From contig CAUJFU010000412.1 of NCBI GenBank assembly GCA_963169055.1, positions 1 through 54,102 of the forward strand: a stretch of 54,102 bases of DNA. The letters run 5' to 3'. The position numbers were made by a program, and so were the translations under genes. This DNA is from Myxococcota bacterium. GTDB lineage: Bacteria; Myxococcota_C; UBA6777. The notes below the pieces were generated by a model that saw only the letters and a list, made by a program, of their open reading frames with translations, ran no database searches and had not been told where the DNA came from. Below are positions 41,718 to 53,600 of the stretch, one piece after another. Each line of letters begins with the position of its first letter. Position 1 is the stretch's first letter.

Positions 41718-42881
41718 CTAAAGGCCCCAAGAGACCGAAAGGATCGGAACAATCGGATCGTTGGGGTTTATCATCTCTTGGAGATTCAAAAACACACCCA
41801 CGGAAAACTGCCCAATGATCGAGAAAAAGCGCAGACCGAACCAAAAACTCAGCCGAAAGTCCGAAGTAAAGGTGTTGTCGTCGACTTTCGCTCCTTGGGG
41901 CAAGGCCACCTTTAATGAAACGCCCATCGCTCCGAACCCGAGGCTGATATAATTCAGATAAGGGCGAGCTTGTCGGGGCATCAAAAAGCGGTAGGAGATC
42001 TCGGCTCCAAACAACAGCGAAAGATCGAGGTTGGTCTGAAAAGAAAACAGATCAAACCCAACGTAGGCCGAGATCAACCACTGATCTCGGAACAAAAAAT
42101 CAAGGCGAACTTCTTGGCTTGTTGGAGTGATCGAATTGTTTTTGTCTGCGGACTTGCTTCCGAGCGCAAACGAAAAGCGCGCCAACAGGTGTACTTCAAA
42201 ATGAAAATAAGGCCAACCCTCACGTTTGGCGGGCTTGCTATGAAAAAGTGACTCGATCAGATGCCGTCGAGCCACAAGGCCGATCGGATGGCGGCGTGGG
42301 CCAAGCTCCGTCATCACTCCGATCACACGGCCTTCTTCGTCGAACAAGGGCGCTCCCGCATAACCACGCATCAACGGCATATTGACTTGCACAAAGTCCT
42401 TCGTTACGCGCCCAATGGCACCTTGCACAAAGCTCCAACTCAAGGCCGTTTGAGTCAGTCTTTGCACCAACCCCTCGCTGGGGAACGGATGCCCCACCGC
42501 GCCCACTTGGACGCCTACATCGACCTGTTCGACAGGCGAAAACACCAACGGTTTACCAGCCATCCGCTCTGCAACTCGCAAAAGCGCCGTGTCATGGGTC
42601 TTATTGAAAGCCCACAGATCCGCACGAATCCATTGATGATCCTCTGCATCCCGCTGGATCCAGATATCCCGACCACATCCCGCAACGCTCGCGCTGGTCA
42701 CGATGTGATGGTGATCAAACGCCAAAAACCCCGACCCTTTGCGCGTTCCGCAATGCACGATGTAGATCTGCGCCACGGTAGCCTTATACACACGCTGCCA
42801 ACGCTTGCTCCCATACTCCATCGCAGGAGCCGTCATCGACAACCACACCGACGCCAACATCACCGAAACCACCGATGTCAT
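41718..42881 (-). CDS. trypsin-fold pseudoprotease fused to an outer-membrane-type barrel
   Basis: After a short signal segment (about 1-20), residues 35-210 follow the trypsin/HtrA fold (GSGFLAFDHHHIVTSASV, DTALLRV, GAVGHPFPS, GYAGAPLFDEEGRVIGVMTE). The catalytic His is Ser65 and the catalytic Ser is Ala175; only Asp97 is left, so it should not cleave. The C-terminal half (about 225-387) has alternating beta strands and ends in SVSWGL, like a small outer-membrane barrel. It may be a peptide-binding or sensor protein at the outer membrane (inference). GGAAGG precedes the ATG by eight bases. Confidence 0.78.
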   Translation of the reverse strand: MTSVVSVMLASVWLSMTAPAMEYGSKRWQRVYKATVAQIYIVHCGTRKGSGFLAFDHHHIVTSASVAGCGRDIWIQRDAEDHQWIRADLWAFNKTHDTALLRVAERMAGKPLVFSPVEQVDVGVQVGAVGHPFPSEGLVQRLTQTALSWSFVQGAIGRVTKDFVQVNMPLMRGYAGAPLFDEEGRVIGVMTELGPRRHPIGLVARRHLIESLFHSKPAKREGWPYFHFEVHLLARFSFALGSKSADKNNSITPTSQEVRLDFLFRDQWLISAYVGFDLFSFQTNLDLSLLFGAEISYRFLMPRQARPYLNYISLGFGAMGVSLKVALPQGAKVDDNTFTSDFRLSFWFGLRFFSIIGQFSVGVFLNLQEMINPNDPIVPILSVSWGL

Positions 42882-43285
42882 CGCGTAAACCTTCCATCAG
42901 ACGAGGCTTTGTTCTCCAAGAGGTGCGACTTGTGGGCAAAATCCCCCGTGTTCGGGCCGTTTCGAGCGAGCGAGCCATCTGTGTGAAAAAGGACGATCTC
43001 TTCGCCAATACGGGGTTCAGAGGGCCGCGCCCTCTCGCGGGGCATTGGGGCAGCTCCCCCAAAAATCATTCAACGGCGTAAGTTCTATACCAAAAAACAA
43101 CAACACTCTTCGCGGCGTTGCAGACTACCACAATCGTCTTCAAAAGAAAGCGGATGTTTCGATCCAGTTGACATCCGCGCTTGTCTTTTGCAAAGCTGCC
43201 CGAGGGTTCAACGTCCATCTTTCTCATCACAAGAACCCAAAACGTACCTGCACAACCTCGAAAGCCCAAGCGGTAGGGGCCATCC
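42882..43285. other. 404-bp divergent intergenic region
   Basis: Lies between a minus-strand and a plus-strand gene and should carry both promoters. Small GC hairpins occur near 43020-43065 (CCGCG/CGCGG; GGGG/CCCC) without T-runs. I see no gene and no confident promoter. Confidence 0.35.
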
Positions 43286-45709
43286 ATGAGATCATCGTTC
43301 TTTGTCAAGCCGTTCTTTGTCGCACTCCTCGTCACCTTGCTGTTGATCGTCGCCAAGTTCGTGATCGGCACGGATTACCTCGCAGACTTCGAACAACAAC
43401 AACTCCGTCAACAATTTCTCGGACGCGCCCAAGCTCCTGTTCGCTTTCCCAAAGATATCGTACTCGTCGAGATCAACGAAGCCAACACAGACGCCAGTTT
43501 GCGCTGGCCTTGGGATCCCGGCAAAGTTGCGACGTTGATCAAAACACTGCGCGAAGCCAAAGCCAAAGTGATCGCGCTGTCTTTGCCGTTGGTTTCGATG
43601 AGTCGGGCGTCCTACATGCAGAGTCTAAAAGACGCCCTCGAACAACTCAACAAAGCCTTTCCCCCACTCGAAAAGCTCGATCCCAATAAGCTCAAAGGCA
43701 TGAACCGACGCCAAAAAGCGGACTTCCTAAAAAAGCGTGCAAAACAAGAAGCCGAAGAAGAGCGCGTGAAAGAGCTCCGCAAAAAACTACAAGAACTCAC
43801 CAAAACAGACGGATATGGCGAGCTTATCAAAGAAGTCCAATCCACCAAAAACCTTGTGATCGGTTACTACTACTACAAAACCGAAGACAATATCCCCGGG
43901 GTAGAAGCCACCTATCTCAAACAAAAACAGCAGATACTCTACGAACAAAAACACAACAAAGATAAGAAAAAAACCAAAAAAGACAATCGACTTGTGGATC
44001 TTTATCACCTCGATCCACCGCAATTTTTGCTTGGGGCAACCGTCGAACCCGCCACCGAAGTGGCCGCTTTGCGCGAACAAGGCGATCTCGCTCGCCACCT
44101 CCGCTATCACGGCTTCCTCAACCTCACAGAGAACCCAGACAACCCCCTTTATCAAGTTCCCTTCTTTGCCAAAAATGAGCAGAAGATCTATCCGAGCCTT
44201 GCACTCGCCACTTACATCGCAGCCCACCCAGACAGTCCTCCCAAGCGCCTTGTCGCAAGCAGCGGATACACGGGCCTTGAGATCAGCATCAAAGGAACCA
44301 AGAAGCTTTTGCCCTTGGATCGCGATGGCCTATACCGCTTGAATTATTATGGGCCTGTTCAAAGCATCCCCCGCAATCAGCGCGCTCTTGCGAGTACGGT
44401 CACAGAAACCAAAGGCTTCGCCGATGGATTCTTTGAAGGCAAGATCGTGTTTGTTGGGATCAATCATCCACAAAAAGGATTGCGCATTCAAACGCCCTTC
44501 CCACGGTCTTTTTCAGAAGTCGAAATCCACGCGATGGTGCTTGCAAACCTGATCCAAGGAACCCCATTGCTCCAAGGTTCTGCGATGGTCGAGATCGCGG
44601 GGTTGTTGGTTTTCGGCCTACTTCTCGGCTTTTTGCTTAGCCTATTTCGGTATATCCTTGGTTTCATCGCAACCATCGGCCTTAGCACCGTCTTGATCTT
44701 TTTGGATCGCTTCTACTTGTTCCCCGACAACGTCTGGTATCAATGGAGCTACACCATCCTCGGATTGGGCTTGATTTATGTCAGCGTCAGCCTTGTTCGT
44801 CGCCTCACGACCGACCGCGATCGCAGCCTCACCATCGGTCGATTTCGTGAGCGCGTCCACCAAGATGACCTCGCCAAGATCCTCAAAGATCCAAAAAGCC
44901 TCCCCACCCAAGGAACATGGCGCCCCATCGCCTTCCTCTCCGCGTATGCTCACCCCGTCGGAGACAACCTCAGCGAAGAGAAAAATGCAGCCCGTATCAG
45001 CGAGATGTTTGCGCACCTTGTCACTCCCATGGGCGAAGCCGTCCGCAACGCACGCGGTATCGTCACTCAGCTCTCTAGCCACAATTGCCAAGGACTTTTC
45101 AACGCTCCCCTTCCCCTCAGCAGCTACGAAGAACAAGCCGCACTTGCCGCCCTCCAGATCCAATTTGCTTGGAACGACTTTGTCCACAAATACTGGATCG
45201 CCGAAGGGTTGTCAGAACCCAACTTTGGGATCGGGCTGGATAGCGGCTCTGCAGTGATCGGGAATTTTGGAGGTGAAAGCAATTACATTTTCACGGCTGT
45301 AGGCAAACCCGTCACTTACAGCGAGCTCCTACAAGACCTGACCAGCACCTACAAATGCCAAGTGTTGATATCCGAAAATATACAGCAAAAGCTCCAAGCA
45401 ACGGGGCAATTTGTGATCCGCGAACTCGATTGGGTGCAGATCAGCGACGCGCACCCCAACATGACGCTGTACGAACTGCTCGGTAAAGCCCCCGCAAGCA
45501 GCCCCCTTCCTGAGGCCGCCGAATGGTATCAACAAGGTCTTTCTTATTATCGCTCGCGAAACTTCCAAGAAGCCCAACGCTACTTCGAGGAGATCTTGCA
45601 ACGCCGCCCCCAAGATGGCCCTGCTCAGGTGATGTTGGCCCGCTGCAAACAGTACCTCTCTTATCCCCCCAACTTTAACTGGGACGGAACTTGGAAGCTC
45701 AAAGCCTAA
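43286..45709 (+). CDS. CHASE2 sensor with degenerate class III adenylate cyclase domain and TPR tail
   Basis: An 807-residue membrane protein: an N-terminal helix (about 8-28), a large CHASE2 sensor domain (about 30-420, with a Lys/Glu-rich insert at 120-240), three helices (about 430-515), a cyclase-like domain (about 525-735) and one or two TPRs (about 740-800). The cyclase part has the fold signature GIGLDSGSAVIGNFG and VGKPVTYSELLQDL. The two metal Asp positions read FLSAYAH and SSHNCQGLF, and the Asn/Arg of the transition-state motif are missing, so it should not make cyclic AMP. It is probably a signalling scaffold. The start is the ATG at 43286, just before the first helix. Confidence 0.82.
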   Translation: MRSSFFVKPFFVALLVTLLLIVAKFVIGTDYLADFEQQQLRQQFLGRAQAPVRFPKDIVLVEINEANTDASLRWPWDPGKVATLIKTLREAKAKVIALSLPLVSMSRASYMQSLKDALEQLNKAFPPLEKLDPNKLKGMNRRQKADFLKKRAKQEAEEERVKELRKKLQELTKTDGYGELIKEVQSTKNLVIGYYYYKTEDNIPGVEATYLKQKQQILYEQKHNKDKKKTKKDNRLVDLYHLDPPQFLLGATVEPATEVAALREQGDLARHLRYHGFLNLTENPDNPLYQVPFFAKNEQKIYPSLALATYIAAHPDSPPKRLVASSGYTGLEISIKGTKKLLPLDRDGLYRLNYYGPVQSIPRNQRALASTVTETKGFADGFFEGKIVFVGINHPQKGLRIQTPFPRSFSEVEIHAMVLANLIQGTPLLQGSAMVEIAGLLVFGLLLGFLLSLFRYILGFIATIGLSTVLIFLDRFYLFPDNVWYQWSYTILGLGLIYVSVSLVRRLTTDRDRSLTIGRFRERVHQDDLAKILKDPKSLPTQGTWRPIAFLSAYAHPVGDNLSEEKNAARISEMFAHLVTPMGEAVRNARGIVTQLSSHNCQGLFNAPLPLSSYEEQAALAALQIQFAWNDFVHKYWIAEGLSEPNFGIGLDSGSAVIGNFGGESNYIFTAVGKPVTYSELLQDLTSTYKCQVLISENIQQKLQATGQFVIRELDWVQISDAHPNMTLYELLGKAPASSPLPEAAEWYQQGLSYYRSRNFQEAQRYFEEILQRRPQDGPAQVMLARCKQYLSYPPNFNWDGTWKLKA

Positions 45710-45754
45710 CCTTCCGCCTCCGCCCCTTCACCCCGAATCAAATGGGGACGCATC

Positions 45755-46450
45755 ATGCCCTCACGCACAACCTCTTGGTTTTCCCAATCTCTCCTATACG
45801 TCGGACTATTCGGTATTTTGCTGTTTTCCAATTGCGAGTGTGCCGCTCCGATTCGCCCCCAAGACCGCTTCAATAACGGACTGGTGTGTACGGGTGTAAG
45901 CGGAGACAACCAATGCAAGGGGCTTTTCTGCTGGCGATTCAAAAAAGATCCCCCCAGCGGTGACGGTGTCTGTAGTACAGTCTGCACCAAAGAAGGAGAG
46001 ACGTGCGAACATGGCGGCACTTGCCGTAAAGGCTTCCAATCCGACACACCTGATCGCGGATACTGCGTCGTCCCCTGCACCTCCGAAAAAGATTGCGCCC
46101 CCACGCTTGGCTGCCAACAAATCAACAACCAAGGCGAAAAATACTGTTGGCGAACAGACCCCACCACCAAACAAAACACCAACGGCAGCAAGTGTACCGA
46201 CGCCCGCGATTGCTTAGGCGGACACTGCATCAAAGGCCTGTTTGAAGGTGGGTTGGCTCTGTGTAGTGAGACCTGCACCAAACTCGGTGATCCGTGCAAA
46301 CATCGCGGAGTTTGCGCCATCCAAGACACACTTGACGGCACTGCCACGCTGTTTTGCCTGATCGAATGCCAACAAAACAGTGACTGCTCCGACAACCTTT
46401 CCTGCAACGCTTCCCCAAGCAAGCGCAAGTACTGCGGCCTCGCCCCTTGA
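45755..46450 (+). CDS. secreted Cys-rich protein
   Basis: A 231-residue protein with a signal peptide (about 1-28). Mature residues contain about 20 cysteines in spaced pairs (CTGVSGDNQCKGLFC, CEHGGTCRKGF, CKHRGVCAIQD), suggesting a stack of small disulphide-bonded units. No known family. The sequence FSNCEC after the hydrophobic core is not a standard lipobox. Resembles in style the Cys-rich proteins at 13754-16458. Confidence 0.75.
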   Translation: MPSRTTSWFSQSLLYVGLFGILLFSNCECAAPIRPQDRFNNGLVCTGVSGDNQCKGLFCWRFKKDPPSGDGVCSTVCTKEGETCEHGGTCRKGFQSDTPDRGYCVVPCTSEKDCAPTLGCQQINNQGEKYCWRTDPTTKQNTNGSKCTDARDCLGGHCIKGLFEGGLALCSETCTKLGDPCKHRGVCAIQDTLDGTATLFCLIECQQNSDCSDNLSCNASPSKRKYCGLAP

Positions 46451-46470
46451 GCAGATCCGTCTTCGCTCTT

Positions 46471-46512
46471 GACCTCCGACGCGGATACTCGTAGAGTCGG
46501 GGGGTCTTTTTG
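46471..46512 (+). terminator. probable rho-independent terminator after the Cys-rich gene
   Basis: Stem GACCTCCGAC (46471-46480) with GTCGGGGGGTC (46496-46506; one bulged base) followed by TTTTTG, 20 bases past the stop at 46450. A weak promoter (TTGACC, 17 bases, TAGAGT) overlaps it and could serve the next gene. Confidence 0.6.
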
Positions 46513-46531
46513 CTAGGATAGAGAGGTTTGT

Positions 46532-47317
46532 ATGCTTTGGACAGATCGCATCCGTTGTTGGCTTCCTTTCTTTGGCGTGTGGATGATCAGCGTTGCCCTC
46601 CTTCAAGGCTGCCCCAACGCCAAGATCCACGAACGCGCTAAGTTTCTACACGACCGAGGGCTTCTGCTGCTCCAACAAGACAAACTGGAACTTGCAGAAG
46701 AAAGCTTTAAAGCAGCCCTTGAGTACGACGCCCGCTTTAAACAGGCCCTCAATAGCCTCGGTCTGCTCGCCGTCCGTAAAGGCAAACTCAAAAAAGCCGA
46801 AACCCTCTTCAAACAAGCCCTTGCGATCGACTCCAATTTCGCCAACGCACGCGGTAACCTCGGGTATGTGTACTTCCAATACAAAGACTACCCCAAATCC
46901 ATCCAGCTCAATCTCTCGGCTTTACAAATCGAACCCGCCCTTCACGACGCACGCTACAACCTCTCGCTTGCTTATTTTTATACCCGCGACTTCAAAAACG
47001 CACGCAAACACCTCGTCCGATTGTTGCTCTACGATCCGAACCACGTCAACGCGCACTTTGTTCTGAGTTCCATCGAGTTCGAGCGGAAAAACTACAAGCA
47101 AGCCGCTCAACACGCCATCCGTGCCGCTCAGATCGATCGCAATCACAAACGCGCTTACGAAGTCCTTTGCAAATCCTTCTATCACCTCGGTCAATACAAG
47201 ATCTCCTGCCAACAATGCAAGCAGATTGTACGCATCGATCCCGAAGATCCCATCGGCAAAACACTTGTTGATATCGTTCACAAAAAGCTCCAAGAAACTG
47301 GAGAATCTTGCCAATAA
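46532..47317 (+). CDS. TPR-repeat lipoprotein (TadD/PilF-like)
   Basis: A lipobox LLQGC near residue 27 marks a lipoprotein of 261 residues. Six TPR units fill residues about 35-245 (AEESFKAALEYDARFKQALN, AETLFKQALAIDSNFANARG, AAQHAIRAAQIDRNHKRAYE). The layout is that of PilF/TadD pilotins, which help assemble secretins of type IV pili, but no pilus gene is in the window, so this is only a resemblance. AGAGG lies five bases before the ATG at 46532. Confidence 0.85.
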   Translation: MLWTDRIRCWLPFFGVWMISVALLQGCPNAKIHERAKFLHDRGLLLLQQDKLELAEESFKAALEYDARFKQALNSLGLLAVRKGKLKKAETLFKQALAIDSNFANARGNLGYVYFQYKDYPKSIQLNLSALQIEPALHDARYNLSLAYFYTRDFKNARKHLVRLLLYDPNHVNAHFVLSSIEFERKNYKQAAQHAIRAAQIDRNHKRAYEVLCKSFYHLGQYKISCQQCKQIVRIDPEDPIGKTLVDIVHKKLQETGESCQ

Positions 47318-47613
47318 ACCTGTGTTATCCGCTGATTTCCTTTTGCATGTATGTCGTTATTGTATATCTCTCCCGAAAACGTGGTTGCCTTTCATCAAAA
47401 GCCTGTGCTAATAGAAAGGCCCAACATTTTCGTCTGTGCGGACTTCTCATACAAAGCGCGAACGTCTCTGTGAGGAAATCAAACCACAGCCAAGACCCTC
47501 TTCATTAAAGACCTCACGCAACGCATGGTAGCATTCGTTTTTTTTGTGGTTGGATATTGAAACGCGAGTGAGCATTGAAACCACACCCTTCAGCACGCAG
47601 GAGCGGTGAGTCT

Positions 47614-50600
47614 ATGTCGGTAGAAGAAATTCAGAATTATTTGCGAATCCTAGAGGCTGTTCCAACGAACGTGCCTGCCTTCGAAGCCCTCAAGCAGATC
47701 TACACAGAACACCAACGCTGGGAAGAACTGGCCCAACTTGTAGAAGACCGTGCAGAACGCTTGCCTGATCGCAGCCAAGCCCCTGCACTTTATCTACAAG
47801 CGGCCAACACTTGGTTCCACAAGGAGCAAAACACCGAGCGCGCCAAAAAGACCATCACCAAAGTACTGGAGCTGATCCCCAACGAACGCAACGCCCTCGC
47901 TCTATGGCGCGAACTCGCCACCTTTGAAGGGGACTTTGCAACCGCGATCAAGATCTTGCGCCAAGAGATTCAGATTACCGAAGACGCCCGTGAAAAAAGC
48001 AAGCGTTTTGTGGATATCGCCAAGATCTTCGAAGAACACATGGACAACCAAGAACACGCTGCGATGGCCTACCATCAAGCCTTCTTGCAAGACCCCGATA
48101 ACTTGGGACCGATGGAGCAGGCGCTCCGCCTTTATCGCGGTCGAGGCGATTGGCAACGTGTGATCGCAGTCCTGCGGGCGCGACTCGAAAAAGTCTCCGA
48201 AGCTTCGAACAAAGCGCGTTTGATGTTCCAGATCGGCCAGATATTCATCCAACACCTCGACGAAGGCAAAACCCCCGAAGGACTCGCCAAAGCCGCTCAA
48301 CTCTTTCGCGAAGCCCTCAACCTCGATCCCGATCTCGATGACTTTGACAACGCACTCGAACTCTACAAAGACAACAAAGAGTGGTCCCAAGTCACCGCAC
48401 TTTTGCGCGCAAAACTCGATGTCACCACCGAAAACAGCAAAAAAGCGCGGCTGCTCCTTGAGCTTGGAAACGTCATCCTCCAACACCTCGAAGAAGGGCA
48501 AACCCCCGAAGGCCAACAAAAAGCCTCGCAATTCTTCCAAAAAGCCCTTGAGTTCGACCCCAACCTCAACGAAGCCAAAGAAGCGATCGAAGAACTTTCC
48601 TACGCAACGGAAGATTGGTCTTCTCTGCTCAAGCGTTTAAAGAAAGACATCCGTGACGCAGGCAAAGACGAAGATCGCGCAGCCTTCTTGAACTACAAGA
48701 TCGCAGAAGGCTACCTCCTCCGAGAAGACAAACCCGCTTACGCTGTTCGTTATTGCAAACAAGCCCTCGAACTCCAACCCAACCACACCAAGTCCCAAGA
48801 CCTGCTGCAACGCTTGTATGCGGATTTGGAACGATGGGAAGCCTTGGCGGACTTCTTTAACGACTGCACCAAAACCGCTCTTGATGCTCCTGCAAAAGTC
48901 AAGTGGCTGAAAAAACTCGCTCGCCTTTACCGCGAACAAACCAAAGAACGCGAGCGCGAGATCGAAACCCTCGAGCGGATCCTTGATATCCTTCCCACCG
49001 AACGCGAAACGCTCCAAAACCTCGAGAACATCTACCGCGAAAACGGCCAATACAGCCGCGCACTCGAAGTCATGGACAAACGTCTCAAAACCTTCGAAGA
49101 ACCCGCAGCGAAAAAAACCCTACTCTACGAGATGGCCACCCTCGCCAACAAGGAACTCCAAGACTCCACGCGTGCAGCCGGATACTACGAGCGGATCTTG
49201 TCTCTTGATCCTGACGAGATGGACGCGATCGATGCGTTGTTGCCGCTATATGAAGCCGAAGCACGCTGGGAAAACCTGATCCAAGGACTCAAGCGCAAAC
49301 TCGAACGCACCGAAGATCGCCACGCCCGCGCAACCATGTTGACACGCGTCGGCGATATCTACGCACAGCGCCTCGCCCTCTCCAAAGAAGCCTTCGATGC
49401 TTACACACAAGCCCTCCGCGAAAATCCCCAAGACAACGATCTGACCCAAAAACTCGAAGCCCTCGCACGTCAGATCGGTAACTGGGAAGAGATGGTCGCG
49501 CTTTACCGCAATACCTTGGAAAGCGCAAACGATCCTGCCGATCAAGCAGCCCTCTACTTCCGCATCGGCGACATCTACGAACGCGAACTCCAAGATGTCG
49601 AAAAAGCCAAAACATCCTACGAAGAGGCCCGCGAATGCGCCCCACAGCTCGGCGCAATGAACGCCCTTCAACGTCTCTATCGCCAAAGCGAAGACTGGAC
49701 CTCCTTGGCAGAACTTCTCCAAGAAAAGTCCAAAAACGACAATCTCGATGAAGACCAACGCATCGAAGTGTTCGAAGAACTCGCTCGCATCCAACTCAAC
49801 TACATCGACGATGCCGACGGTGCAGCCGAGACTTACGAAAAATTGCTTGACGCAAGCCCTTCATACGGCCCAGCCCTCGAAGCCTTGGAACGTGTGTACA
49901 AACAAAACGAAAATTGGGCCAAGTTGCGGGGCGTCTATCAACGCCGCGTGGACAACCCCAACAGCGAGTCCGAACTCAAATCGACGCTGCACATTCTTGG
50001 TAGTCTTTTGATCGAACAACTCGATGCCTTCGAAGATGCCGTTCAAGTCTACCAACAATTGCGCGTCCTTGATCCCAACGACCTGAGCATCTTGACCCGT
50101 CTCGAAGGTCTCTATCGCGACTTGGGCCAATGGGAACAATGGGTGGACACCGCACGCCAACGTGCCGAAAGCATCCGCCGCCCCGAGCAAAAGAAAGAAG
50201 TCTTGCTTGAGATCGCAAAGATCCAAGAAGAGGAACTCGATGATTCTGTCGGAGCCATCGCTGTTTTGCGCGAACTTCACGAGATCGACAGCCAAGACAT
50301 CAAGATCCTCGATGAACTCGAGCGACTTCTCGAAGTCGAAGACGACAAAGCCGGTCAGTTGGAGATCCTTCGTAAAAAGGTGAACCTCCAGCAAAACGCC
50401 AACGAGAAAAAAGTTCTGCTCTTCCGCGTCGCCGACCTCCACCGTGCGCTTGAAAACGAAAGCGATATGGCCGAAACCTACCGCGAGATCTTGGATATCG
50501 ATCCACGCGATCTTCGATCCTTGCGCTCCCTCCAAGCCTACAACCAACTCCAAGGCGATCACGAAGGTGTACTCGACCTCTTGCTGCGTGAACGCGATAT

Positions 50601-53600
50601 CGTGACAGAAGACGCCGATCGCAGTCGCCTCACCCAACGCATTGCTCAACTTCAAGCAAGCTTGGGCCGTTACGAAGACGCGATCATCGAATATCGCCAG
50701 ATCCTCGCCCAAAACAACAACGACGCCCAAGCCCGCACCGCATTGGAAGAGATCGCAACCAAACATGCGGGTTGGCGCGTGGAAGCCCTCCAAGTCCTCG
50801 AACCGATCTACCGCGCAGCCCAAGATTGGGAAGCCTTGGTCAAGGCACTCGAAGCACGCTTCCAAGTGGTGCATGACAAAGCACAACGCCTCGATATGGC
50901 CCGTGAACTCGAAGAGATCTATCGCCGTCTGAGTGACGACGAAAAAGCCTTCTATTGGAGTTGCCAACTCCTGCGCGAAGACTTCGCAGATACCGAGATG
51001 CGCGAACGCGTCGAGATGATGGCCGATGAGATGGAGCGCTGGGACGAATTGCTCGTCGTCTACGAAGATATCGTTCGCAGCTTTGTCGATCGTCAACAGA
51101 TCGTCGAAACCTACCTATTCATCGCACGCAATTACCAAGATCGCCTCAGCCAACCCGAAAATGCCCTGCGCAACTATCGCCGCGTGTTGGACTACGATTC
51201 CAACAACCCCGAAGCCATCGACGCGCTCGAAGAACTCTATCGTGCGCTCGGACAATGGCGCGATTTGATCGATATCTTGCGCATGCGCGTCGAGATGACC
51301 GCAGCCGTCGACGAGAAGAAAGAACTCCTGTTTGAAGTCGCCGATCTGTGGGAAGACAAACTTCAAGATCCCCCTGAAGCCATCCAAGTGTTCAACGATA
51401 TCTTGGAACTTCAAAGCAATAACCTGACCGCGATCCGACGTCTTGCTGCGTTGTACGAGCGAGAGTCCCGATACACCGACCTCGCAGAAACATGGGAAAA
51501 AGAGCTTTCCCTCCTCGACAACGAAGAAGAACTTCTCTCCTTGCGCTTCAACCTTGGGCAACTGTATGCGGATCATCTCAACCGCATCGAAGACTCCCTC
51601 AAGATGATGCAGCAAGTCCTCGAAGTGGATCCCGAACACCAAGAAGCTATTCAGCGTGTCCATGCTCTTCGCGAAGAAGACGCTTACCGCTTGATCTGCG
51701 CACGCATCTTGGAACCGATCTATCTCCACCAAGAAAACTATCCCGAACTCAAAGCCATCTACAAGATCCAACTTGAAGATGCCTCACAAAACGCAAACGA
51801 CCGTCGCAAGGCCCTGATGCGCCTCGGTCAATTGCACGAAGAAAAACTCGGCGAATTCCGTGAAGCCTTCGATCGCTACCTCCAAGTTTTCAAAGAAACC
51901 CCCGGCCAACACGGTACGCGAAAAGCCCTGTTGCGTATGAGCGAAAAGCTCGATGCTTGGCGCGAATTGGCTCTTAACTTTGAAAACGGTGTCGATGCTT
52001 GCGAAGACGCCGAAGAAAAGATCCAAATCCACCTTGATTTGGCGCGGATCTATCGCGAACGACTCCACGATCAAGAGCGCGGAATGAACCACGACCGCCG
52101 TGTCGTGGACGATCTTGATTCCAAAAACCTCCAAGCCATCGAAGCCTTGGAAGATTTTTATCAAGAGCGTCAAAACTGGCATTCGCTGATTGACATCCTC
52201 TTCCAAAAAGAACAAGCCCTCCACGACGAAGTCCTCAAGAAGGGCGTGTTCAATCAGATCGCCAACATCTACGAGAACCAACTCTCCGACAAATACCAAG
52301 CGATCTTGATCTTGCGCCAATACCTCAGCCGTCTTGAAACCCAAGATCCCGGCCCTGCTCCTGTTGAGCTCGCCTTGCGCGAAGCCAAAGAGCGCGAAAC
52401 CAAGCTCCAACAGGAAAACCAAGAACTAATCGACGCTGTCGAGATGGCTCGCGAACAGCTTTCCAATCTCGAAACGCAAGCCGAAGAGGCCGAAGCTGCT
52501 CTCAAAGAGTACCGTGGTATCGTCGCAGAATCCATGCGTACCCCCGAAGAAGACGCCGAAGTCGAGCGCACAGAAGCCGCATGGAAACAAGCTCAAGTTG
52601 CGCTTACAAAAGCCGAAGAATCGGCGGCTGCACGCATTGCACACGCCAACGCACTTGCTGCCGAACTTCAATCTCTTGAAGAAGCTGCCGAACCCGATGT
52701 AGACGCCATCGCAGTCAAAACAGGCGAAGTGGCCGACGCGACCGAAGCTGTGGAAGCAGCCGATCATCAGATCGAAGAATCCCGCTACATCGCCCAAGCC
52801 GCACGCACAGCCTATGAAGATGCCCAAACCGCAAAAGCCGCAGCATCCGCAGCAGGCCCCAGCCCAGACCAAGCTTCCGAACTCAAGCGCCTTGAATCGA
52901 TGCACCGAATGGTTCAGCAAGCCCAAGACGCCAAAGCAGCCGAACTGCGCGAGATGCAAGAACAGCTCGATCAAGCAGAAGTCAAAGAAGCCGAAGCTGC
53001 CGAAGCTGTCCGCACTGCCGAACAAGCCATGGAAGCCGCCGCTGAGCAGATCCAAACCATCCTCGAACAACGCACCGCCTTCAAACTCGACACCATCCAA
53101 GAACTCGCTCGACTCTTCGAAGAAGAAGAGCGTTGGGCTGATCTTGTTGAGATCTTGGAAAAAGAAGTCGAATTGCTCGCAGAACCCGAAGAAGCCTTGC
53201 GCCTGCGCTTCCGCGTTGCTCAGCTGTGGCAGGATCAGTTGCACGATATCCCCCGTGCTATCCGCCTCTATCGCGAGATCCTCAACGACGATCCCGACTT
53301 TGAATCCGCCCTCCAAGTCATGGAAGAACTCAGCGAAAACGAAGATTACCAACTCATGGTCGCCGAATCGCTCGAAAGCTATTTCCGCGAAGGCCGCCAA
53401 GATTGGACTCGCTTGATCGAGATGGTCGAGATCCAACTCAACCACACCGCTGAAAGCGAAAAACGCTTGACCTTCCTCAAAGAGATCGTGGCCCTCTACG
53501 AACTCGAACTCGACAACACCGATATGGCCTTCGTTTATTTGTGTCGTGCTTTCCGCGAAGCCCCCACAGATCGCGATGTCATCTCCGAACTCGAACGCCT

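Noticed and set aside
46469-46497. Promoter TTGACC-17-TAGAGT before the TPR lipoprotein
   Set aside because: Overlaps the terminator stem and matches the -10 only in part; noted in the terminator entry but not called.
49861-51096. Long open frame on the minus strand (about 411 codons)
   Set aside because: Lies wholly opposite the giant TPR gene. Its protein has no domain or ribosome site; it arises from the codon bias of the plus-strand gene.
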